In this document: positions 20,831 through 31,210 of the stretch, piece by piece
Numbering within the stretch: position 1 is the first letter of the stretch
Layout of the letters: every line of letters begins with the position of its first letter
From: Tupaia tana
Taxonomy: Eukaryota; Chordata; Mammalia; Scandentia; Tupaiidae
Reading direction: 5' to 3'
Assembly (NCBI GenBank): GCA_026018925.1
Contig: JAKSZU010000012.1
Coordinates: 32,668,055 to 32,732,054, forward strand
Length of the DNA stretch: 64,000 nt
Position numbers and translations under genes: made by a program
The notes under the pieces: model-generated
The model's database searches: none
Told to the model about the DNA's origin: nothing
Seen by the model: the letters and a program-made list of their open reading frames with translations, nothing else

Positions 20831-21256
20831 ATCCTAACTCAGGGTCTCAGAGAGCATGGCCGCAGTCTTTGAAGACGGGATCCCTGCCCTAGCCAAGATC
20901 CGATGAGAAAGCATTGATCAGGAGGAGGAAAGTAGCAAAGGTCAAGCAGCCCGCCAGCAGAGGTGAACAGCGTCCTGGCAGAGGGCACTCCTGGCGGCTC
21001 TGAGCAGTGCTCACTGGCGTCGGGGAGGGCCTGGGTACACGCGCTGGGACTGGTGGAATTGCAAGGGGATATCCATGGGGCCTGGTGTCAGTCCCTGGTG
21101 CCTCCCTCGAAGTGGCTCTCCGCTGAACCATAGAATACTCCTTGCGCTCCTCGACCTTGGGGACATCTCAAGGAAACCCCGTCTAAGTCGCCTCCACCAG
21201 CAAACCGGCGATTGCGATCGCGGGCGCCAAGCCGTCCCCGCCCTGCACCGAGGCCT

Positions 21257-21270
21257 GTTACCACGGCAAC
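21257..21270. promoter_or_regulatory. RFX X-box (GTTACCACGGCAAC)
   Basis: Matches the palindromic RFX consensus GTTGCCATGGCAAC at 12 of 14 positions. About 0.6 kb upstream of the UVRAG start codon, inside the CpG island. Confidence 0.5.
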
Positions 21271-21280
21271 TAGGTTAGGG

Positions 21281-21286
21281 CGGAAG
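21281..21286 (+). promoter_or_regulatory. ETS-type core CGGAAG
   Basis: In the context GGGCGGAAGCGG, eleven bases after the X-box. Common in CpG-island promoters. Confidence 0.35.
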
Positions 21287-21333
21287 CGGCTTAAAAGACC
21301 GATGCTCACGAATCAGGTGACTCTCCAGTCTTC

Positions 21334-21343
21334 CGCACGTGAC
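21334..21343 (+). promoter_or_regulatory. UVRAG: CLEAR-like E-box (CGCACGTGAC)
   Basis: Contains the CACGTG core (21336-21341) and matches the TFEB/TFE3 CLEAR consensus GTCACGTGAC at 8 of 10 positions. UVRAG is reported as a TFEB-responsive autophagy gene, so the location fits; USF or MYC binding is equally compatible. Confidence 0.5.
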
Positions 21344-21471
21344 ACCGGAGCCCGGGCGCGCGCTACCTACTCAAGACCCCGCCCCTCTTTCCCTGTACTG
21401 ACAATTGACAGCAATCTAGAGCAATGGCCCTTGCGGCTCCTCCAGGAGGCCCGCCCCTTGGTAGGAAAGAA

Positions 21472-21654
21472 CCAATGAGAATGGGAAAGAAAGAAGCAAC
21501 ACCCCAGGTGTCAGGCCGGTTTGACAGACGCAATTGAGGCGGTTCACGAGTCCTTCCGTCCTCGGCCCATCCGGCCGGAGATGGACAGACCTTCCACCCA
21601 ATGAAAGTGCTTGCTGCCATGGACTGGCCCCGCCCTCTGGAGAGCGGAGCCAAT
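21472..21654 (+). promoter_or_regulatory. UVRAG: Three CCAAT boxes (NF-Y type)
   Basis: CCAAT at 21472-21476, 21598-21602 and 21650-21654, all direct and all followed by GA (CCAATGA), the preferred NF-Y flank. The last is about 200 bp before the ATG. Confidence 0.55.
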
Positions 21655-21851
21655 GAGCGAGCCGGCTTCGGCTGTGGAGGGGTTGCACTGCGGTAATATG
21701 GATCTTCGCTAGCCAGCGGCGGCGGGCACCGAGCGGTGCTGCCTCTCCGCTGTCGGGCTTCTGGGCTTTTGGGCTCAGCGGACCTGGCCAGGAAGCGGCG
21801 GCGGATGCCGGAGGGGCGCCCGTTCCGCGGCCCGGCGGCCTCCGGGTCGCG

Positions 21852-21968
21852 ATGAGTTCCTTGGTGTCGTTTGGGGGCTCGGTGCTCCCGCCGCCCGCGG
21901 GCCCGGCCACCGCGCTGCCGCCGGGCTCTGCCGCTCGGGCCCTGCATGTGGAGCTGCCGTCCCAGCAG
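21852..21968 (+). CDS. UVRAG: UVRAG exon 1 coding part (residues 1-39)
   Basis: UVRAG (UV radiation resistance-associated gene product) joins Beclin 1 and the VPS34 lipid kinase in autophagy and late-endosome traffic, and also acts in DNA repair. This exon encodes 39 residues, the same number as human, from ATG at 21852 to CAG at 21968 before a GTGAGC donor. The second half, [19 protein letters not shown], is as in human by memory; the first half ([18 protein letters not shown]) differs, keeping the proline-rich character that lets human UVRAG bind SH3 proteins. The start is chosen because it gives the human length and lies in the island; no in-frame upstream ATG was seen in the preceding 60 bases. 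The 249-codon open frame on the opposite strand is a CpG-island artefact. Confidence 0.95.
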
Positions 21969-22819
21969 GTGAGCCCGCGGCGCGGGGCGGCGCGGGGGAA
22001 TGGGAGGCCGTCGTGGAGGCGGGAAGTCGGGGAGCCAGCGGGTGAGGGCGGCTGTCGGGGCTCTCCGGAGGGGAGTGGAGGGAAGGAAGGGGCGCCAGGA
22101 AAGGGCGATCATCAGGAGTCCCGGGGACCCGGGGTCTCGGAAGGTCCCCGAGCGGTGCCAGCCTGTAAGATCGGCGGAGATCAGCGCGCCTCCCGGGGCC
22201 CGCCAACCTGAGAGAGCCGGGATTCCCCTCGCGGGGACCTCCCCGTAGCCCTCCAGGAAAGGGCCGGGAAGCCGTGTCCACCGAGACCCGGCGAGGCGTT
22301 CTCTCTCTCTCCCGCGCGCGTCCCCGCTAGGGAGAAGCCCTGGGTACTGTCCTGCGAGAGCGGCGGGAGACGTCGGAGCTCCTAGTTTGTCTCTGCAAGC
22401 TCCTCTTCCTAGGAAGTACTCCCTGGGGCTCTCTGGAGAGCCGTATTTGAGACCTTGGGGTTTCTTTCCTCATTCTCTGCCGCCAAGAAACGCGTCGTAG
22501 TAATTAGGGGAGACCCTTTCCTGCTCCATTCCTCCCAGTTAGTGTCTGTGTAAGGGGAATTTGATATGTAAACACAGGGCTACCCCGGCCTTCAGTGAAG
22601 GCTGTGGCGCTTTTTGGATGCTCCTTGAGAGGGGAGACGCCGAGCTGGGCTGGGGAATCTGACCATCTTTGTGCCACTCACATTCTAGAGAGTACTTCTT
22701 CCCTCTTTGTTTTCCTTGCCCTCCCTCTGCCCCCCAACTGGAGACTGCAGGAATCTCAGCACTAAAGCAACTTAAAGTATCTTTCACCTTCTTTTCTTCC
22801 TCCTTCCAAGAAGAGGACC

Positions 22820-23020
22820 CACGATACACTCAGTTACTTAGAGATTACTGTGTTGGATTTGTGCGAAGTGCTCCCTTAGTTCATTGGATCCTCACAGCTT
22901 TATGAGATAAAACTCTTTTATTAGTATTATTTTTTCCCTTTAAATCCCCATCTTGCAGTTGAGGAAACTGAGGCTTGCAATTAGTAAGAGATGGAGTTGG
23001 ACACTGATCCCATAGTCTCT
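22820..23020 (+). repeat. MIR SINE
   Basis: ATCTTGCAGTTGAGGAAACT followed by GAGGCTTGCAATTAG; well-preserved MIR core. Confidence 0.75.
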
Positions 23021-23115
23021 GCAGGTGGCTGTTTTGCTTGAATGAGCCAAGAGCAACCTTTTCTCCTCTGCCTTCGCACCAGACAGAGCAGGCTCCTTTT
23101 CTGACTTTCCATTTC

Positions 23116-23125
23116 TGCGCATGCG
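23116..23125. promoter_or_regulatory. NRF1-type palindrome TGCGCATGCG
   Basis: Good NRF1 consensus match 1.2 kb into intron 1, outside the densest CpG zone. Could be an intronic enhancer site or chance. Confidence 0.3.
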
Positions 23126-23979
23126 ATTTAGGAAGGACTATAAAAGTAGAAGGCCGACCTTGTGGGGAGAGGATGGTTGAGAAATGGACTTGAAGGCCGG
23201 GAGGAGGGGATGCTAAAGAGAGGAGGAGCTGGAGAGAATAACCATGCACGGAACAGGGAGATTGCAATGGTTTACAGAAGGAGGAGTGTTTTTGTGTGGT
23301 AGAAGAGGATTTAAAAGATTGAGACAGCATGTGCCCTGGGTTTGCGGTGCTTTGGGGCAGGGGCTTTGTGGAGAACATCAGGAGTTTGATAGTAGTGGGA
23401 TTTGGAAGGTATTTGAGGTACTGGGAGAGCCTTGTCCTCTGTCTGGCTGGGAAGACTGGCCTCTGAAATGAGCACTCACATGAACTGTTGGATGTGTGAG
23501 GGGTGGAGTGAGTGCGAGGCTGGGTGCTGGCAGAGGCAATGGTGGGCACTGTTAGAAACAGCCTGGAGAATTCCTAACGGGTTGAAGGTCCAAGAGGGAG
23601 TTAGTTTGGGCGAGCTTTGGGAACATGCAGGATTAGGAAAGAGAAAGCATCATTTACTTCCTAGAGCCTATTCTTCGATAAAGGTTTATATCTTAACATT
23701 GGGAGAAATAAACCAAACAAACGGTCCATGGAAAAAAAGATCAACTGCATTTGTTAGTGTTTGTCAAATCTTTGGATGGGTGCCGAGGGGTATATAGTGG
23801 CTTAAGTGTACAGCTGAATGCTGTGTGAGCGCTGAGTGTGCTATTTACAGCTTTCTGGGGGTGTCGTCCTTCTTGAATTCTTGGAAGGCAGCCTATAAAA
23901 CAAAACACTTTTACTTTTGCTGTTGCCATTAATTTAGCTTTTCTTAGTCAAAGTGCTCAGATTTTTAGGATGTAAATAT

Positions 23980-24330
23980 ATAATATGCATTTTTTGTTGA
24001 AATGTTATCTGTACACAGTAAATTGCACAATTATTGGTATACGGCTTGATAAATTGTCACAAAATGAACACAGTTATATAACTACTCTCCAGATTAAGAA
24101 ACACAAAATTACTACCATCCCAGAAGTCTTCCTTAGGATCTCTCCCAGCTCTGCTTTTCCTTATGCCCCAGAGGAACTACGTTAGTGATTTCTAACACAA
24201 GAAATCAGTTTTTGCCTGTTCTTGAACTTTACGTAAATAGCATAATATAAAAGGTGTGCTTTTGTGGCTCAGTGTTGTAAAATAAATAGTGTGTATAATT
24301 TTTTTTTCTTTTAACATTATTTTGTCTTTT
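23980..24330 (-). repeat. Ancient L1 3'-UTR fragment
   Basis: GTACACAGTAAATTGCACAA and TGTTCTTGAACTTTACGTAA fit the reversed L1M 3' region. Confidence 0.65.
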
Positions 24331-24550
24331 TGACTATGGCTTTTGTAAAATTTCAGAAGTTTAGCTAACTGGGAAAGTAGATCATTAACTTTCTTTGAAC
24401 ACTTTGAAAATCCTGGATTTTAATACATTCCGTGCTAGTTGGCGAAGTGTCAGTATTTCTGAACAAATAAGCCCTGTGAAGGTAGGATTTCTAGACAAAG
24501 TTGATTATCTCAAAGCATAGTTCCAGTGATCTGCTCCCCTGCCTACTTCT

Positions 24551-24744
24551 AAGGCAAGGTTTCTCAACCTTGGCACTGTTGACATTTTGAGGCAGGTTGA
24601 AGTAGAAGGGTGAAAGGTGGTTGTGTGATCTTTAGGCCATAAGATACCAGCAGCCACCTCCTCAGTCCTGGTATCAAAAATGTATTTAGACATGGCTAAA
24701 TACCCTACCCCCCCGAGGGCAAAATTATCTTGGTTGAGAACCAC
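24551..24744 (-). repeat. MER5A-like hAT (Charlie) miniature DNA transposon
   Basis: Starts AAGGTTTCTCAACCTTGGCA and ends ATCTTGGTTGAGAACCACTG, the terminal inverted repeats of MER5A in reverse. Nearly full length; mammalian-wide and long dead. Confidence 0.85.
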
Positions 24745-24749
24745 TGTTC

Positions 24750-24976
24750 TTCCTTTTTGTTTTTTGATTTCCAGAGGGTATGTGCACTCACCAAAGAGAG
24801 AGAAAGAGGGAAAAGCACCCCACCCCCAGCAGGCCCCTCCCATGGCCACACTACAATCCCTTCTCCATTTCTCCATCCCTGGTGTGTGTTTCAAGCCCCC
24901 TGGAGCTGGGATTCAAACCATAGTCAACCATGTGGAAAATGGCTCTTGTAACCACTGGGGGATATAGGGCTGGCCT
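24750..24976 (-). repeat. tSINE-C at the MER5A end
   Basis: TTGATTTCCAGAGGGTATGT start, ending GATATAGGGCTGGCC. Confidence 0.8.
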
Positions 24977-25173
24977 AGAGCTACTGTCCTAAGGTACATT
25001 TTCATTTCTTATTCCTGTCTTTATTACATTCTGCTGATTCTAAAAGTGGCTCCAATGTTTAAATTACTAATATATTACATGACATTAATTTCAAAAACAT
25101 TGGATTCCTTCTGCCTGATCTGCCTCCAGAAAGGGTTTTTATTGTACAAAGAAAAGCCTATTGGGCTTTTCTA

Positions 25174-25244
25174 TTGGGTTGTCAGAACAGTCATGCCACA
25201 TTTTTGCATAGAAAACTATGTCATGACTTTTCTGACAACCCTAA
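25174..25244. mobile_element. Mariner-like MITE, copy 1 (71 bp)
   Basis: Near-perfect palindrome flanked by TA on both sides (25172-25173, 25245-25246). Left end TTGGGTTGTCAGAACAGTC, right end complement TTAGGGTTGTCAGAAAAGTC. No coding capacity. Confidence 0.9.
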
Positions 25245-25289
25245 TATGTATAAGACCTCATTGATCCATCTTATTTTAATCTACTATTT

Positions 25290-25526
25290 ATTTATTTATT
25301 TTTTTTGGTTTGCTTTAGGGTGTCTACACTTACTGGAGAGAGAGACAGAGGGAGAGGGAAAGTGCGAAATCCTTCCCCTGTGAGGATGGCCATGCAGCAG
25401 TCTCTTTTTCTCCATTCTTCTCTTGCCATTTAGTGTTTTTCAAGCTGCATAGTCTGGGACTTGAACCACAGCACTGACCATGTGGGATCCAGTAGCCTTA
25501 ACTACCCTGCCACCTGGCTGGCCCAG
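25290..25526 (-). repeat. tSINE-A, diverged
   Basis: (ATTT)n tail, TTTGCTTTAGGGTGTCTACA, ending CACCTGGCTGGCCC. Confidence 0.8.
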
Positions 25527-25876
25527 TCCACATTTTTTTTTTTTATTATTTAGATAGTTAAGACTGCATAACTCCTGAACCTTTACATGTGTGAGTCCAC
25601 AGCTCTTCAACTGTGTCAGATGGAGCTACTTACCTTCGACTTCATTTCCCTTTGTGTGATCTGACTTGAGCTGTAATTTAAGCACGAACTAGTCACCTAT
25701 TTTCAAGATGGTTGTTGCTCTTTAATTTTTGGTTGAGGTTTGTAATTAGCTAGTGAATGAATACAAACTCACCTGAAGAATAACTTCTTCAAACCCTTGG
25801 ATTTAGGTGTCTTGAAATAAAAATTTTATGTTCTGTGGTAGAGGCATTTAGCATGTCCTTAAAAGATTAACTTCTT

Positions 25877-26141
25877 GGGACCAGCAGTTAGTGTAATGGC
25901 TATGTCGCTGGACTCCCATGTAGTCGACCATGATTTGAGACCTGGATCTGACAGCTTAAAACTCACGCCAGGAGCGTGTGCGTGCGTGCCCAAGATCCCG
26001 AGAGGAGAATGGAGGAGAAGGGATTGCGGCGTGGCCATCTTCTCTGGGGGGTGATTTCTCGCTCTGTGTCTCTCTGCCTCTCTCTGTTTGTCTGGCGAGT
26101 GCACTTGCCCTATGACAAAAACCTCTCCATTAAAAAAAAAA
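25877..26141 (+). repeat. tSINE-A with TSD
   Basis: ATTAACTTCTT at 25866-25876 and again at about 26142-26152. B box partly lost (ATTTGAGACCTGG). Confidence 0.9.
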
Positions 26142-26586
26142 ATTAACTTCTTTCCTTCCCAAAGGCTTTATTATTCAGGTATAACTTAACTACTTTTCTG
26201 AGATAGTCAGAGCCCAGGAAGCTTTTTTAGTGATTGTTTAGTGACTCTTTTTGGGAACATATAATCCTCAACTGTAAAAACTGTGGACTCTTTCCTTAGA
26301 ACATGTACTTGCGCATGTACAATTTTGCATGCAGATGTGATTCCCTTGCAGTATAAATGGAAGACACCAGATGAAATATTCCAAACTTGGTTTAATCTTT
26401 TCCTTTGAAAAAATTTGAAAATGTGATTCATTGTTTTTATTGGACAGTTTCCTGTGTCAGTACGCATCTACCACATTTGCATAGTAGTAAATAAATTACG
26501 TTTATTTAATTAACACTCTCTTGGACTTTTTGAACTTTTCCAGTTTTTCTATTATACTGTTAGAATGAATGTCCATACACAGGTCT

Positions 26587-26855
26587 TTTTTTTTGTTTTG
26601 TTTTGTTTTTTAAAGGTTTTTGCATAGGATGGGTGCCTTTGTCAGAGAGAGAGAGAGGAAAAGTGAGAACTCACCTCCCCGGGGGGATGGCCACGTAGCA
26701 TTCCCTTCTCTTTCATTATCTCCTGCGGATTTTGGGCATGCACACACATATGCCCAGTGTGATTTTCATGCTCTCTGGTCTGGGACTTAAACTACTGTTG
26801 GCCATGTGGGAATCCAGCACCTTAACCACTGGCCAGCGCCACCTGCTGGTCCCCA
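26587..26855 (-). repeat. tSINE-A
   Basis: (GTTTT)n tail, AAGGTTTTTGCATAGGATGG, ending GCCACCTGCTGGTCCCC; a small duplication (CCACTGGCCAGCG) lies near the right end. Confidence 0.85.
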
Positions 26856-26889
26856 CAGGATATGTTTACCTACTAGTGCTAATAATGTT

Positions 26890-27047
26890 TTTTGTTTGTT
26901 TTTTTTAAGTGCCAATGAGTTCATGCATTCATCAGAGAGACACAGAGAGATGGGTAGAGGGAGTGGGAGAAAGCCTTCTCTCTTAACCCTCTCTCTGTTG
27001 CTCTTCATTGAGAGCACGTGCCCCAGAGTAGACTAAGATAAAAATAA
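26890..27047 (-). repeat. tSINE-C fragment
   Basis: TAAGTGCCAATGAGTTCATG to GAGGGAGTGGGAGAAAGC, then unplaced CT-rich and A-rich sequence. Confidence 0.5.
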
Positions 27048-27049
27048 AA

Positions 27050-27235
27050 AATTCTTCCATGTGTGAGAGAGAACTAGACAGAGAGGCACCCCTACCAGGG
27101 TCTTTACATTGTGACCTGTGCCCCCAACCCCCGGCTCTTCTGGCCCGGATCATGGGTACATGTGGGCATACCCCGGAAGATCCTGAAACATGAACCCAGG
27201 CTCTTTCCCATAGGTCCAGTTGTGTTACTGCATTT
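27050..27235 (-). repeat. tSINE-D
   Basis: TACCAGGGTCTTTACATTGT, CCCGGATCATGGGTACATGT, ending CAGTTGTGTTACTGC. Confidence 0.7.
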
Positions 27236-27261
27236 TTTGGTGGCTTCAATATGTAGACACG

Positions 27262-27480
27262 ATGGATTTTTTTGTGCGTGTATGTGCCGGGGGTGGGGGA
27301 TGCAGAAAGCACTTTGCAGTGGGGTGTAGTCATGCCACAATCCCTTCTCTTCCATTTTCTCATCCTGTCAGGATTTGGGGCATGCATGCACATGTGCCCA
27401 GCATGTTTTTCAAGCTGGACTCAGACTGTGACCGGCCCTGTGGATCAGCTCCCCTAACTACCCAGCCCCAGGGCTGACCC
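27262..27480 (-). repeat. tSINE-C
   Basis: TGTGCGTGTATGTGCCGGGG start, ending CCCCAGGGCTGACCC. Confidence 0.75.
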
Positions 27481-27583
27481 ATGATGGATTACTAACTTAG
27501 TCTCCAGCCCCTTCTCCCTTTCTGGAGGATGGGGGCTAGGAGGGCTGAATGTTTCAAGTGTCTAATCATGGCTTGATCTTTCT

Positions 27584-27833
27584 TTTTTTTTAAAGAGAGA
27601 TTTTTTTCTATGGGGCACGTGAGCTTGCTGGTGAGACAGAGAGACAGAAAGCAAGAAATCACTCCCGGGGGGATGGCCACACCACAGTCCCCTCTCCTCC
27701 ATTCTCCTCTTGGGATATTGGGCACACACACACATGTGCCTGGCATGAATTTTAAATTACCGGGTTCAGGACTCAAACTGTGGCCAATTACATGGGAGTC
27801 CAGGTATGTAACCATTACACCATATACTGATCC
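27584..27833 (-). repeat. tSINE-A in the LTR-like fossil, with TSD
   Basis: Imperfect TSD CATGGCTTGATCTTTCT at 27567-27583 and CATAGCTTGGTCTTTCT at 27834-27850. Confidence 0.87.
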
Positions 27834-27901
27834 CATAGCTTGGTCTTTCTGATGACTAACCCTAATCCTGAGGCTACCAAGTTGCAAAAGATGCTCTTAT
27901 T

Positions 27902-28171
27902 GGGACCAGCTGTTAGCGTAATGGCTATATCGCTGGACTCCCAGGTAGTCGACCACGGTTTGAGTCTCGGACCCGGTGGCTTAAACTCACGCCGGGCGTG
28001 TGTGCATGCGTGCCCAAGATCTCGAGAAGAGAATGAAGGAGAAGGGATTGCAGCATGGCCATCCCCCCGGGGGGTGATTTCTTGCTTTCTGTCTCTCTGT
28101 CTCTCTCTGTCTCTCTGGCGAGTGCACGCACCCTATAGCAAAAACCTCTCCAAAAGAAAAAAAAAAAGAAA
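27902..28171 (+). repeat. tSINE-A in the LTR-like fossil, young, with TSD
   Basis: TSD AAAGATGCTCTTATT at 27887-27901 and repeated right after the A-tail at about 28172-28186. B box GGTTTGAGTCTCGG. Confidence 0.92.
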
Positions 28172-28484
28172 AAGATGCTCTTATTACCCAGGAAGTTCCA
28201 AGAGATTAGACATTCTGTTCTTGGAAATGGGGTCAAAGACCAAGTATTACAAGAAAAGATTCTCCTAGCATGCCTATTGCTGAGGACATTGTAAAGGTTT
28301 TACAAGCTCTGGCTAGGAACAAGGAGGTGAAGACCAAAATACATATTTGTTAGATAAATCACAGTACCACAGGTTGTATTTATCAAGTTTCTCTGCAGTA
28401 AGGTTACTCTTTCCACTCTTCCCTCTATACCTTTCAGAAGGAAGTTAGTAGGTCTAGCCCATGCATAAGTAGTGGGAATTTATA

Positions 28485-28737
28485 TCTATCTATCTATCTA
28501 TCTATCTATTTTAGATTTTTGCAATAGAGTGTATGTGCTTGCCAAAGAGAGACAGAGAGAGAGTGAGAAATCACCCCCCAGAGGGGATGGCCAGGCTGCA
28601 ATTTCTTCTTCTTTCTCCTCTCGGAATTTTGGGCATGCACACACATGTGCCTGGCATGTTTTTCAAGCCCTAAACTCAAACTGCACAGTCGACCATGTGA
28701 GATCCTGTGCCTTAAGCATCATGCCACCTGCTGACCC
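28485..28737 (-). repeat. tSINE-A with (TCTA)n tail and TSD
   Basis: The tail region carries a (TCTA)n microsatellite at 28483-28510. Flanks AGTAGTGGGAATTTATAT and AGTGGTGAGAATTTGTAT form a decayed TSD. Confidence 0.85.
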
Positions 28738-28768
28738 AAGTGGTGAGAATTTGTATTCCCTCCTTTTT

Positions 28769-29016
28769 TAATGGAGAAATTTTTTTTTGCTATAGCGCAC
28801 ATGTGCTTGCTGGAGAGACAATGAGAGAGAAAGTGAGAAATCATCCCTCAGGGGGTAGGGCTACACCACAGTCCCTTATCTGTTCTCCTCTTAGGATTGT
28901 GGGCATGCTCACACATGCATCTGGCTTGAATTTCAAGCCTCTGGATCTGGGACTTGAACCGTGGTCAACCATGTGGGGGATCTAGCACCCTAATCACTAT
29001 GTCACTTGCTGGCCCC
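28769..29016 (-). repeat. tSINE-A
   Basis: TTGCTATAGCGCACATGTGC, ending CACTTGCTGGCCCC; flanks ATTCCCTCCTTT and ATTCCCTTCTTT are a likely TSD. Confidence 0.85.
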
Positions 29017-29029
29017 TAAATTCCCTTCT

Positions 29030-29180
29030 TTGAGGGCAGAGTATCTACAATTATTTGGAATTCTTCTGCATGGAAGATTTATATCAATAGCTATTTCCTT
29101 TTACAGATGAGGAATCTAAGGGCCAGGTAACTTATAAATTCACTCGGGACTCCAGTCTAGGTCTTTGATTTCCATTTTCC
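29030..29180 (+). repeat. MIR SINE
   Basis: TTTTACAGATGAGGAATCTA core. Confidence 0.6.
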
Positions 29181-29429
29181 GCCGGTATCCACCGTGCAGG
29201 GTTCTGGTGGAAAGTTTTCATTTATCTCAAAGTTTGGGGCCATCAGGCTTTCTGATTTATTTCCCACTGCCCCTAACCTACCACTGTGCAGGTTACACAC
29301 AGATAGGGACTCAGTATATTTTTATTTTTCAATTCTTTTTTTGTATATGAATCTTTCCTTTGAAGAACTTTATAGCCTAAAATGAGGAAAGAAAGATTGG
29401 ATTCAATAGGATTAAAATGCAAGGTTAAT

Positions 29430-29596
29430 GGGACTGGCAGGTGGCATGGTGGTTGAGGGTGCTGGACTCACACATGGTCGACCGTGGTTTGGGTCCTGGA
29501 CCTGGTGGCTTGCTTTCTCACTTTCTCAATCTCACTCTGTCCCTCTCTGGTCAAATTTAAAGAAAGAAAGAAAGTTAAATAAAATTAAAAAAGTAT
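29430..29596 (+). repeat. tSINE-B
   Basis: GGGACTGGCAGGTGGCATGG to TCTCTGGTCAAATTTAAAG and a GAAA-rich tail. Confidence 0.85.
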
Positions 29597-29756
29597 ATAT
29601 GGTTTTAAAAAAATGGTAGCAGCACAAGAGCAGGTGTTAAGCTTAATTTAGCTGTACATGGTATATATTGCCCACTTCTAAACATATGTTTATTTAGGTA
29701 GTTTACTTTTGTTCATCTAATTCGATCATCTATCATTTTTAAAAAGTCTTGTTTTG

Positions 29757-29968
29757 GGGGCCAGCAGGTAGTGTCACGGTTAAGATGCTGGACTGCCACA
29801 TAGCTGACAGTGGGTCTAGTCCCTGACTTGGTGGCTTGAAACTCATGACGGGCGTGGAGGGGGCATGCGTGGGATTACGGCAGAGCCATCCCCCTTGATT
29901 TTTCACTTTCTCTCTGTCTCTCTCTGACAGGCACAAGAGCCCTATGGCAAAAACCTAAAAAAAAAAAA
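29757..29968 (+). repeat. tSINE-A with internal deletion
   Basis: GGGGGCCAGCAGGTAGTGTC start; the central part between GGGCGTGG and GGGATTACGGC is shortened; 3' end CCTATGGCAAAAACC. Confidence 0.8.
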
Positions 29969-30621
29969 TAATTAATTTTTTTGGTAAGAGAGAAAGCTGT
30001 GTTATGGGATGTAAGCGCAGTACTGTGTTGTGTACATTGATTCCTTCCGCAAATATTTAAGTCCCCTGTGACCTGGAAAAAAGTGTCATATATAGTGTGT
30101 ATCCAGAAAATAGAATGACACTCTTTGAGCTGCTGTGGCCCGTAAGTAAAACAGTATGTAGAAGCTTTAGAAACTTAGAAGACATCATCCTAAAGTCTTT
30201 ATTTTTATGTGACAAAAATGCCATCAGGAATTTAAGTTTTTTCCTTTTTTGTTTCTTTGTTTTTCCTGTGAAAATGTTGCATTTTCCTTGGACCGGAAAA
30301 GCTGTGTTCTTATGTAGTGTTTACTTTTCAGTTTCTCCCCAGGATCACAATTCTCAACTTTGGGGCAGCAAATTCAGAAGTGAAACTGACTGGAAATAGA
30401 GCCAGAGCAGAATTGAAACTAATAAGTGGGGCCTGAAGTGTATGGCAAAATGAAGAAAGTGAGATTTTCAGTTTCCAAATGTGTATTTTTGATAAGCTGT
30501 GTGTTTTTACCTGTGAGACCTATTACTGCCAGGAGAAAAAGATGTATTTGCCATTTTGAATGTACTAGAACATGCCCAGCTACAAACTAGAGATATTTTA
30601 GAAAAAATGAAGTCAGCTCTC

Positions 30622-30631
<10 letters not shown>

Positions 30632-30652
<21 letters not shown>

Positions 30653-30894
30653 GAAGAGATTCTTTGCTATAGGGTATGTACACGTGCTGGAGAGATGGAG
30701 ACAGAGAGACAGAAAATGAGAGATCATCCCCCTATGGGGTATGGCCATGCCACAATCTGTCTCCATTTTCCTCTCGGGATTTTGGGCACATGCACACCAC
30801 CTGGCATGAGTTTCAAGTTGCTGGGTCTGAGACTCAAACTGCAGTTGACCATATAGGTGTCCAGTGCCTTAACCACTACACCACCTGCTGGCCA
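30632..30894 (-). repeat. tSINE-A
   Basis: Long T-run after a (CT)n, TTGCTATAGGGTATGTACAC, ending CACCTGCTGGCCAC. Confidence 0.85.
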
Positions 30895-31032
30895 CAAACA
30901 ACCCTGTTTTTAAGACTGAGGCTGGAACATTTGAGTTTTTATACTTTGTCTTATGCATCAGTGGTATCTTTTACTGTTAAATTTTTTCAATGCATTGTAT
31001 TTCAACAGTTTCCTCTTTCGATTACAAAGGTA

Positions 31033-31210
31033 GGGGCTGGCAGGTGGCACTGGACTCCCATGTGGCCGACCATGGTTTGAGTCCTAGATCTGGCGGCTTA
31101 CTTTCTCACTTTCCCTCTCTCTCTCATTCACTCTGCCCCTCTTTGGTCAAATTGAAATAAATGAATAAATAAGTAAATAAAGTTAAATAAAATAATTATC
31201 AAAAAAAGAT
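31033..31210 (+). repeat. tSINE-B with TSD
   Basis: TSD ACAAAGGTAG on both sides. The head lacks the usual GTGGTGGTTAAGG segment (GGTGGCAC joins TGGACTCCC directly). Confidence 0.83.

Larger units (their letters stand above)
20870..22400 (+). promoter_or_regulatory. UVRAG: UVRAG CpG-island promoter
   Basis: CpG dinucleotides become dense here, peaking at about 21.2-22.3 kb, while the DNA on both sides is CpG-poor apart from young SINEs. No SINE is inserted across 1.5 kb. It has several GC boxes (CCCCGCCCC 21377-21385, CCCGCCCC 21450-21457, CCCCGCCC 21628-21635), three CCAAT boxes and no TATA box at a sensible place, typical of a housekeeping gene with dispersed start sites. Transcription probably starts between about 21650 and 21780. 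A divergent non-coding transcript is possible but cannot be read from sequence. Confidence 0.88.
27490..28255 (+). repeat. Ancient LTR-like fossil, copy 1, split by two SINEs
   Basis: Pieces 27490-27581, 27835-27901 and 28172-28255 line up in order with part of the element at 40750-41400 (shared features: TAGTCTCCAGCCCCTTCTCC, GGTCTTTCTG, GGAAGTTCCAAGAGATTAG). Family not named with certainty; mammalian-wide by its degree of decay. Confidence 0.5.

Noticed and set aside
21363-22112. 249-codon open frame on the minus strand over UVRAG exon 1
   Set aside because: High GC removes stop codons. The product is low-complexity (Pro, Arg, Ala), and the true gene on the other strand explains the region.
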